Shown: positions 57,391 to 62,498 of the stretch, one piece after another
Layout: every line of letters begins with the position of its first letter
How positions within the stretch are numbered: the first letter of the stretch is position 1
Origin: Thiotrichaceae bacterium
Lineage (GTDB): Bacteria; Pseudomonadota; Gammaproteobacteria; Thiotrichales; Thiotrichaceae
Direction of reading: 5' to 3'
Assembly: GCA_015490895.1 (NCBI GenBank)
Contig: WFWY01000079.1
Coordinates: 1-62,498, forward strand
Length of the DNA stretch: 62,498 nucleotides
Program-made: the position numbers and the translations under genes
Notes under the pieces: generated by a model
The model's input: only the letters and a program-made list of their open reading frames with translations
Database searches by the model: none
What the model was told of the DNA's origin: nothing

Positions 57391-57603
57391 TTAGTGACTT
57401 CCACAATGCCCTTCTTTCTTACCTTTTTTCGCACCACATTTACCTTCACCTTTATTGGCACCGCATTTGCCTTCTTTAGCGGTGCTCCTGGACGAGCTTG
57501 TTGCGGTAGAACCGGTGTCTTTGTAGCTATTACTACATGATACGACACTGGCTGCGAGGGTTGTGGTGACAGCGATGACCAGGAGATCTTTACGTGAAAT
57601 CAT
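57391..57603 (-). CDS. Orphan EGKCG-motif exported peptide (HvfA/bufferin-like RiPP precursor)
   Basis: A 70-residue protein. The N-terminus is a signal peptide (basic ISRKD, hydrophobic LLVIAVTTTLAASVV) ending at Cys23 (VVSC), which allows either ordinary cleavage or a weak lipobox. A Ser/Thr-rich linker (24-42) precedes a Gly/Lys/Cys tail with EGKCG at 44-48, EGKCG at 53-57 and EGHCG at 64-68, ending in SH. Repeated EGKCG motifs are typical of HvfA-type precursors. In those precursors an MNIO enzyme (DUF692, HvfB) with partner HvfC converts the cysteines to oxazolone/thioamide-type copper ligands. Neither partner is in this window. A ribosome-binding site (aaagga) precedes the ATG by about 7 bases. 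Confidence 0.7.
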   Translation of the reverse strand: MISRKDLLVIAVTTTLAASVVSCSNSYKDTGSTATSSSRSTAKEGKCGANKGEGKCGAKKGKKEGHCGSH

Positions 57604-57728
57604 ATTTTATTCCTTTGTTGGTTAAGAAAATAGTGTACTTGTATTGTGTGATACAGGTAGCTAACCGGTAGTTACGCAGCGCCCACTGCTTTGGATTCAT
57701 GGCCTGAGAAATAAAACAGGCAGGTTTT

Positions 57729-58457
57729 TCAATAACGAATTCGGGGTAGTGTTATTTTCCAGTACATCATGAGCAAGAAACCGATCAAGGCACCACCTAC
57801 GTGTGCGAAATGAGCAACGCCTCCTCCGAAAATAGAGAAGCCGGTCACTCCTGAAAACAAGTCCAGCGCAATAATGGCAGGAATGAAGTACTTGGCAGCA
57901 ATAGGTACAGGAAGAAAAATCAGCATCAGCTTGGTGTTGGGAAACAAGAATGCGAAGGCAACAAGTACTCCATAAATCGCGCCGGATGCACCCACCATGG
58001 GGGTATGAAAGATTTGATAAAAGCTGCCAAAAGTTTCTTCAGAGATAATTTTGGCGGGATAGCTTGCTGTTTCCAGCATGGAACGAATGATCTCCGGACT
58101 GACGCCATTATCAATAAGCTGGGTATAAGTCGCATTAAATTGTACATAATGTATTGCTGTATAGAATATCGCGGCACCCATACCAGAAATGAAATAAAAG
58201 AGAAGGAAGCGGGAGCGCCCCCACATTTGTTCCAGCGGGGTACCGAACATCCACAGGGCAAACATATTAAATAATATATGGGCAAAACCGGCATGCATAA
58301 ACATATGGCTCACGAGTTGCCACAGAGCGAAATGTTCATTTTTCGGAAAATACAGGGCGAGACTGTCGAGCAGTTGTGAGCCCTGGGATTGGCTGGCAAA
58401 AAAAACGAGCAGGTTAATGGCGATCAGGCCATTAACGGCAGATAAATAAGGTCGCAT
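57729..58457 (-). CDS. Rhomboid family intramembrane serine protease
   Basis: A 242-residue inner-membrane protease with about six helices. The catalytic serine is Ser158 in GASGAIYG and the histidine is His219 in AHFAHVGGALIGF. The oxyanion-loop WR-type motif is replaced by HMFMHAGFAHILFNMFALWMFG with conserved HxxxN (His60, Asn64 region). An insertion of about 40 residues (residues 107-150, between the second and third helix) is longer than in GlpG. The natural substrate is unknown. It lies upstream of the EGKCG peptide and downstream of the S24-like gene on the same strand. Confidence 0.9.
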   Translation of the reverse strand: MRPYLSAVNGLIAINLLVFFASQSQGSQLLDSLALYFPKNEHFALWQLVSHMFMHAGFAHILFNMFALWMFGTPLEQMWGRSRFLLFYFISGMGAAIFYTAIHYVQFNATYTQLIDNGVSPEIIRSMLETASYPAKIISEETFGSFYQIFHTPMVGASGAIYGVLVAFAFLFPNTKLMLIFLPVPIAAKYFIPAIIALDLFSGVTGFSIFGGGVAHFAHVGGALIGFLLMMYWKITLPRIRY

Positions 58458-58474
58458 AGGAAAGTTGAGCCGGC

Positions 58475-58873
58475 CTAGTCGTAGAATTTATGATAGCTGC
58501 GTTTTCTGCCAGCACGCTGGGTGATGACTCCCTCAATATATTCAATACCCGGAATTTCAAAGGCTGATGCCTGGTACTTCTCATTGGTTGGTGTCAGGAT
58601 GTAGCGGCCTTCCCTGATTCTGACCTGCCGAAAAATATACTCATCACCCAGGTCTTTGGCGAAAACATAAGAGCCATCTCTGACGACACCGGTTGGGTCA
58701 ATAATAATAATACAACCCTTGGCAAATTCTGGCTCCATGCTGTCATCAATAACCTGTAAGGCAAAGGGTTCAGATTCAGCACAGCTACCACCATCTCCCA
58801 TATTGTGTTTAAAGTCGCCTTTTAAAGCGTCCTGAATATTAATCTTGATTTCTTGCATATCATTTAGGCTCAT
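58475..58873 (-). CDS. S24/LexA-like peptidase domain protein
   Basis: A protein of about 132 residues from the ATG at 58873 (MSLNDMQEIKINIQDALKG). A longer start at 58915 overlaps cysG by 56 bases and is less likely. The S24 peptidase fold is supported by the serine in QVIDDSMEPEFAKG (Ser59 in the long form) and the partner lysine in GSYVFAKDLGDEYIFRQV (Lys87). There is no N-terminal helix-turn-helix, so it is not a LexA repressor; it may be UmuD-like or a free S24 domain. The start still overlaps the cysG stop by 14 bases. Confidence 0.75.
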   Translation of the reverse strand: MSLNDMQEIKINIQDALKGDFKHNMGDGGSCAESEPFALQVIDDSMEPEFAKGCIIIIDPTGVVRDGSYVFAKDLGDEYIFRQVRIREGRYILTPTNEKYQASAFEIPGIEYIEGVITQRAGRKRSYHKFYD

Positions 58874-60287
58874 TTTTGCTAAATTCGGTAGCGGCGACGT
58901 GTCGCTCCGGTTCATACCAGTGGAGTTTTTCGTGGAGTTTCACCACATTTCCAATAATCGTCAAGGTTGGAGCTCTGACTCCAGATGTTATCACCAGTTC
59001 TGGCAGGTTTTCGACGGTGCCAATATGCACCCTCTGATTGCGGGTTGTTCCCTGTTCGATGAGGGCTGCTGGAGTGTTTTTTGGCATACCGTGTGCTTGT
59101 AGCTGCTCACTGATGACGCGGATCCCGGTAAGTCCCATATAAAAGACGACGGTATGGTTGGGCTGTACCAGCTGCTCCCAGTTCAGGTTAATGCTACCAT
59201 CTTTGAGGTGACCTGTGGCAAAACTGCAGGATTGGGCATAATCACGGTGTGTCAGTGGGATGCCAGAATAGGAGGCACAACCGGAAGCCGCTGTAATACC
59301 AGGCACAACCTGAAAGGGAATCCCTTCTGCAGCGAGCGTTTCTATCTCTTCTCCACCCCGACCAAAAATAAAGGGATCACCCCCTTTTAGGCGTAATACC
59401 CGCTTGCCTTGCGTGGCAAGCTCAACCAGCAGGTCATTAATTTTGTCTTGTGGGACGGCATGATTGTCTTTTTCTTTGCCGACATAAATACGTTCTGCAT
59501 TACGGTTTGCCATGTCCAGAATGGTTTTGGAAACCAGGCGGTCATAGACCATTACATCAGCCTGTTGCATCAGGCGTACTGCCTTGAAAGTGAGCAAATC
59601 CGGATCACCGGGGCCTGCGCCTACCAGGTAGACTTCACCTATGGGTGATTCACCATCACCTTGTTCCAGCAGCTTGTCCAGCAAGTGACGGGCTTCGTCA
59701 AGCTGACCGGCATAGACCAGCTCGGCGAAAGGTCCGCGCAAGGCATTTTCCCAGAATTTTTTGCGCTGCTCGGTTGTTTCAAAGCGTGCTTTTACGGCAT
59801 CACGGTAGGCTTCTGTAATAGCTGCCAGCTGGCCGCAGCTAGAGGGTACTATTGTTTCCAGCTTCATACGTAGCTGTCGAGCCAGTACCGGAGAAGCACC
59901 TCCGGTTGAGACGGCGATAGTTACCGGGGAGCGATCTACCACGGAGGGTACAATGTAACTGCAAAGTTCGATGTTGTCGACAACATTGACCAGCGTTTGC
60001 TGCTGGTGAGCCAGCTCCGCGATTTGTTTATTTAATTTGGAGTTATCGGTAGCGGCGACCACGATAAAAGCCTGTTGTAGATCGTTATCCTGAAACATGC
60101 GTTGCTTGAGAGTGATCGCTCCCTGAGTTGATAGTTGTTGCAGGTAGTCGGTAATGTCGGGAGAAACCAGAGTGACCTGGCTTCCGGCACTGAGCAGGGA
60201 ATCTACCTTTCTCTCGGCAACCGTACCGCCACCTATTACCAGGGAAGGGCGACCTTTAAGATTTAAAAAAACAGGATAATGTTCCAT
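58860..60287 (-). CDS. cysG: Siroheme synthase (multifunctional CysG)
   Basis: Makes siroheme from uroporphyrinogen III by methylation, oxidation and iron insertion. The 475 residues are a little longer than E. coli CysG (457). The N-terminal dehydrogenase/ferrochelatase part has VIGGGTVAERKVDSLLSAG and STGGASPVLARQLRMKLE. The C-terminal uroporphyrinogen methyltransferase has VYLVGAGPGDPDLLTFKAVR, LRLKGGDPFIFGRGGEE and FYMGLTGI. Siroheme is the cofactor of sulfite and nitrite reductases; the DsrS-like gene in the same cluster suggests Dsr-type sulfite reductase as its user. It begins one base after the gene upstream (TAATG-like contact). Confidence 0.95.
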   Translation of the reverse strand: MEHYPVFLNLKGRPSLVIGGGTVAERKVDSLLSAGSQVTLVSPDITDYLQQLSTQGAITLKQRMFQDNDLQQAFIVVAATDNSKLNKQIAELAHQQQTLVNVVDNIELCSYIVPSVVDRSPVTIAVSTGGASPVLARQLRMKLETIVPSSCGQLAAITEAYRDAVKARFETTEQRKKFWENALRGPFAELVYAGQLDEARHLLDKLLEQGDGESPIGEVYLVGAGPGDPDLLTFKAVRLMQQADVMVYDRLVSKTILDMANRNAERIYVGKEKDNHAVPQDKINDLLVELATQGKRVLRLKGGDPFIFGRGGEEIETLAAEGIPFQVVPGITAASGCASYSGIPLTHRDYAQSCSFATGHLKDGSINLNWEQLVQPNHTVVFYMGLTGIRVISEQLQAHGMPKNTPAALIEQGTTRNQRVHIGTVENLPELVITSGVRAPTLTIIGNVVKLHEKLHWYEPERHVAATEFSKNEPK

Positions 60288-60769
60288 TAGCTACGCTTCC
60301 GTTTTGGACGACTTTTATAATGAACAATGCCCTGCACAATTTCACTGTAGGGGAATTGCTCGATGCTGCCATATTGTGCCAGTGCAGTATTTACTATAGC
60401 GAATATGTTGGCCGCTTTTTCCGGCTGTTTGTGCAGGGAGTCTGCAGGGGCTATCTTTTGTTCGGGAAAGAGAATTTTCTGTAGTTGCAAACAGCCCCCT
60501 GCCTGTACCTGTAGCTCCTTGTTATGGGGCATGGGGCCTTCAATAGTGACGACCCGGAGTGAGAAGCGCGCTTTTTGTCGCATGGTATTCAGGAATTCAG
60601 TACAGCGAGAGAGTGCCGTAGGGGACTGGCAGCCGACAGCCTCTCTGGTTGCGATTAGTTTGCGCTCTTTTTTTTCACAATCACAGCGGCGGTTATTCAG
60701 CGCTTTTTCAAACACACAACGGTTATTGTTTACGGCTTTGTATACGGCACGATATTCATCTTCATCCAT
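60287..60769 (-). CDS. Unknown Cys-rich protein in the cysG-DsrS cluster
   Basis: A 160-residue soluble protein that I do not recognise. It has six cysteines, at residues 18, 29, 31, 47, 56 and 93, in a basic context (NNRCVFEK, NNRRCDCEKKE, GCQSPTALSRC, GGCLQL), which could bind a metal or an Fe-S cluster. The C-terminal half is Gln/Lys-rich and ends PKRKRS. It lies between the 78-residue gene (6 bp upstream) and cysG (overlap of one base), so the four genes DsrS-like, small gene, this gene and cysG read as one operon. Confidence 0.65.
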   Translation of the reverse strand: MDEDEYRAVYKAVNNNRCVFEKALNNRRCDCEKKERKLIATREAVGCQSPTALSRCTEFLNTMRQKARFSLRVVTIEGPMPHNKELQVQAGGCLQLQKILFPEQKIAPADSLHKQPEKAANIFAIVNTALAQYGSIEQFPYSEIVQGIVHYKSRPKRKRS

Positions 60770-60775
60770 AGGGGA

Positions 60776-61012
60776 TTATTTTTCCCACTCCATGACGACG
60801 CTTTCTTCACGTTTTTCCATTAGTATTTCTTCTGCTGCTAACTGGTTAGATGCGTGGATCATTTTTACCGTCACACCACTATCCAGAGGCAGTTCTTTGC
60901 GTAACTCTCGCGCCAGGGCACGAGCGTCTTTGTATTTTTCAAAGGCATCCTGAAAATCCAGGTTCTTGATCAGCTCGGTAGGCTGAGTAATTTTGAAAAC
61001 ATAATAAGGCAT
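60776..61012 (-). CDS. Small conserved-looking protein in the cysG-DsrS cluster
   Basis: A 78-residue protein from the ATG at 61012 (MPYYVFKITQPTELIKNL). A GGAGAGG lies 6 bases upstream. A TTG at 61027 would place the start inside that ribosome-binding site, so I reject it. The protein is alpha/beta, charged, without cysteines and has no signal. It starts 40 bp after the DsrS-like gene. Function unknown; the position suggests a role with sulfur oxidation or siroheme. Confidence 0.6.
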   Translation of the reverse strand: MPYYVFKITQPTELIKNLDFQDAFEKYKDARALARELRKELPLDSGVTVKMIHASNQLAAEEILMEKREESVVMEWEK

Positions 61013-61052
61013 CGTAAACCTCTCCAATAGTCAAGTAGCACACCAAAACAGA

Positions 61053-62171
61053 TTATGCCATTAATTGTGCTATCCGTTCTAATATAGGGGTTGTTACAGG
61101 CTCCAGTCTGCGGCGCATCACGGATCCTACAGAATCATTGCCTGCAAATATGGGGATTAATGTGTCTTCTCCAAGTTGTGCCAGCATTAAAGTAGCATTA
61201 AGCAGTGGCCAGTGTGAGGGTTCGAGTGTATCAAGCACTTCCACTAATGCAGCAGGGCAGTCTTCCTCCTGGCGACAGAGCTGTTCGGCTCGATTGCAAG
61301 CTTGCTCAATTTCCCGTACACCAGATGATTCTGGAAAAGGGAGTGAAAAATGTTGTTGAATGGCAACAAACAGTGCGATAACAACATCCTGATCGACAGG
61401 CTTTCGTAAGGATTGCTGTAGGGCATAGAGCCATTTTTGTCCATTTGCGGACAACAGGCCACAAAGTTGCTGGGCATAGCAGTTGTTGTTTTTAAGTAAT
61501 GGTTTAAGGCAAGAGGTAATCGTCAGGTAGTCAGGGTGAGCGGGTTTTTCGATAGGAATGGTCTTTTCAGAGGAAATAAAACCCACATAATAGGGGTTTT
61601 TTCGCTTGGCGCGTTTCCACAATGCCTTTTTTTGTTGCTGTGTAGTGAGGTTTCCTTGCAGACACAATTTTACAGTATCGACGATGTTTTTTTGTTGCTC
61701 TTCAAAGGGTAGAAATTCCAGTAAGTAGCTGGCCAGCTCTTTTCCCAGATCTCCTGCTACAACATCCGGATAATGAAGTAGCCTGCGTGCCACTTCTGTT
61801 GTTGGATTTGCCCACCAGGCATATTGTGCTTGCTCATGGGTTAAATGAGGTGCGTGAACCATAGCGACGATAGCTTCAGGTTCCCCCAGAAGTAGCATAT
61901 GCTCCAGTGTATTATCCGTATGCCCCATACGAGTCCAGCGTTTCATAAAAATGGGGTAACCCCCCGGTGAGCCGGTAACTTTCATGGAAATCAGTTCACG
62001 TACCCAGCGCAAGTATTGTTCATCTCGTGTTGTAGGGTTCAGCTGCACTTTGGCTTCACCTTTATCTGTTAATGCATGAACCGTCATGGTTCCTTCATTG
62101 ATACGCAGCGCTTTGAGTGACTGAGCGAGTAAAACATTAAGACGCAAATTGTCTTCATTTGATAGTTGCAT
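61053..62171 (-). CDS. dsrS: DsrS-like protein of sulfur oxidisers
   Basis: A 372-residue soluble, mostly helical protein. Its length and overall sequence resemble DsrS, the last gene of the dsr cluster of purple sulfur bacteria, a cytoplasmic protein that affects Dsr gene expression at the transcriptional or post-transcriptional level. Segments such as YPIFMKRWTRMGHT and ARRLLHYPDVVAGDLGKEL are what I associate with it. No catalytic motif is visible. The assignment is from memory of the family and is moderate. It is the first gene of the minus-strand group DsrS-small gene-Cys-rich gene-cysG. Confidence 0.6.
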   Translation of the reverse strand: MQLSNEDNLRLNVLLAQSLKALRINEGTMTVHALTDKGEAKVQLNPTTRDEQYLRWVRELISMKVTGSPGGYPIFMKRWTRMGHTDNTLEHMLLLGEPEAIVAMVHAPHLTHEQAQYAWWANPTTEVARRLLHYPDVVAGDLGKELASYLLEFLPFEEQQKNIVDTVKLCLQGNLTTQQQKKALWKRAKRKNPYYVGFISSEKTIPIEKPAHPDYLTITSCLKPLLKNNNCYAQQLCGLLSANGQKWLYALQQSLRKPVDQDVVIALFVAIQQHFSLPFPESSGVREIEQACNRAEQLCRQEEDCPAALVEVLDTLEPSHWPLLNATLMLAQLGEDTLIPIFAGNDSVGSVMRRRLEPVTTPILERIAQLMA

Positions 62172-62498
62172 AGTGAGTGGTTGAGATATAGAGCAGCATG
62201 ATTGTGATGTGCAAGGTATACGCTAATACACCGTGATTGTCAGCCAGAATGTGGTAGAAAGCAATATCCTGATGGAGAGGTAATGAAGGTTACTCCTGAG
62301 GTTTATGGTTGAATCTACGGTGAAATAGATTAAAAAATAATCAAAGTAGTGCATTAAATAAATACCAAGATGAACCCAATACTCAATTGAGTGTGTGGAT
62401 GGTGAACCTATAAGGCTGTGGATAACTTATTGGATAACTCTCTTAAGTAAAAGAAAGATAAAGTCTTATTGTAAAAAAAGAATGTACTGTAGAAACAC
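62172..62498. other. Gap at the window end, AT-rich with DnaA boxes
   Basis: No gene is supported. An AT-rich region (62320-62370) is followed by a perfect DnaA box TGTGGATAA (62417-62425). Two weaker boxes, TGTGGATGG (62394-62402) and ATTGGATAA (62429-62437), lie beside it. The promoter of the DsrS-like gene must lie near 62180-62250. The sequence stops before the neighbouring gene. Confidence 0.55.
62394..62437 (+). promoter_or_regulatory. DnaA-box cluster at the window end
   Basis: One perfect (62417-62425) and two 7-of-9 DnaA boxes (62394-62402 and 62429-62437) lie in the same orientation next to an AT-rich segment. This could be part of an origin of replication or a DnaA-regulated promoter. 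The cut at 62498 prevents a decision. Confidence 0.4.

Noticed and set aside
60363-60953. Plus-strand 196-codon frame
   Set aside because: It is antisense to the two small genes of the cysG cluster, which have ribosome-binding sites and operon spacing.

Overview
The window is a piece of a gammaproteobacterial chromosome of moderate, slightly AT-leaning base composition. The gene order dprA-smg-topA-tsaC, the pilSR pair, glyQS, sucCD and the block dnaA-dnaN-recF-gyrB all fit that class. The last gene resembles DsrS and is followed by two small unknown genes and cysG (siroheme synthase), which suggests a sulfur-oxidising lineage with reverse dissimilatory sulfite reductase. That rests on one moderately confident call, because no dsrAB lies inside the window. 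I cannot name a genus.

Layout. 1-7.6 kb: dprA, smg, topA, tsaC and a small GlsB-like membrane protein on the plus strand, with repeat elements in the gaps, then a PP-loop (MnmA-like) enzyme. 7.7-12.3 kb: glyQS, a 2-oxoglutarate/Fe oxygenase and an SCP2-like protein. 12.3-19 kb: a minus-strand operon sucC-sucD-nadE-tmcA-membrane protein. 19-22.4 kb: a small zinc-ribbon-like membrane protein and the pilSR two-component system. 22.6-31.7 kb: PuuD-like membrane protein, ycaO, a CDF cation transporter, tatD, gpmI, a CAP-domain lipoprotein, thiO and yajL. 31.8-42.9 kb: a long minus-strand block dnaA-dnaN-recF-gyrB-prlC-envC-ctpA. It carries two perfect parS sites at the recF/gyrB junction and DnaA-box-like sequences between dnaA and dnaN, so this is an origin-proximal region. 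43-56 kb: mixed genes including a Rieske ferredoxin, htpG behind a textbook sigma-32 promoter, a secreted cationic repeat protein, a methyltransferase, apaH, tyrA-hisC and comM. 56-62.5 kb: a secreted PL14-like lyase, an orphan EGKCG-repeat peptide, rhomboid and S24 proteases, cysG, two unknown genes and the DsrS-like gene. The window ends in an AT-rich stretch with a perfect DnaA box.

The accessory content is mostly in the gaps. Two families of short non-coding elements with terminal inverted repeats (here called A and B; MITE-like) occur in several copies. A third inverted-repeat element (C) lies behind htpG, and a 19-bp tandem repeat precedes yajL. The most unusual gene is the 70-residue exported peptide at 57391-57603. 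It has two EGKCG motifs and one EGHCG motif, like HvfA-type precursors of oxazolone/thioamide copper-binding RiPPs, but its usual modifying enzymes are absent from the window. No rRNA, tRNA, CRISPR array or intact transposase was found.
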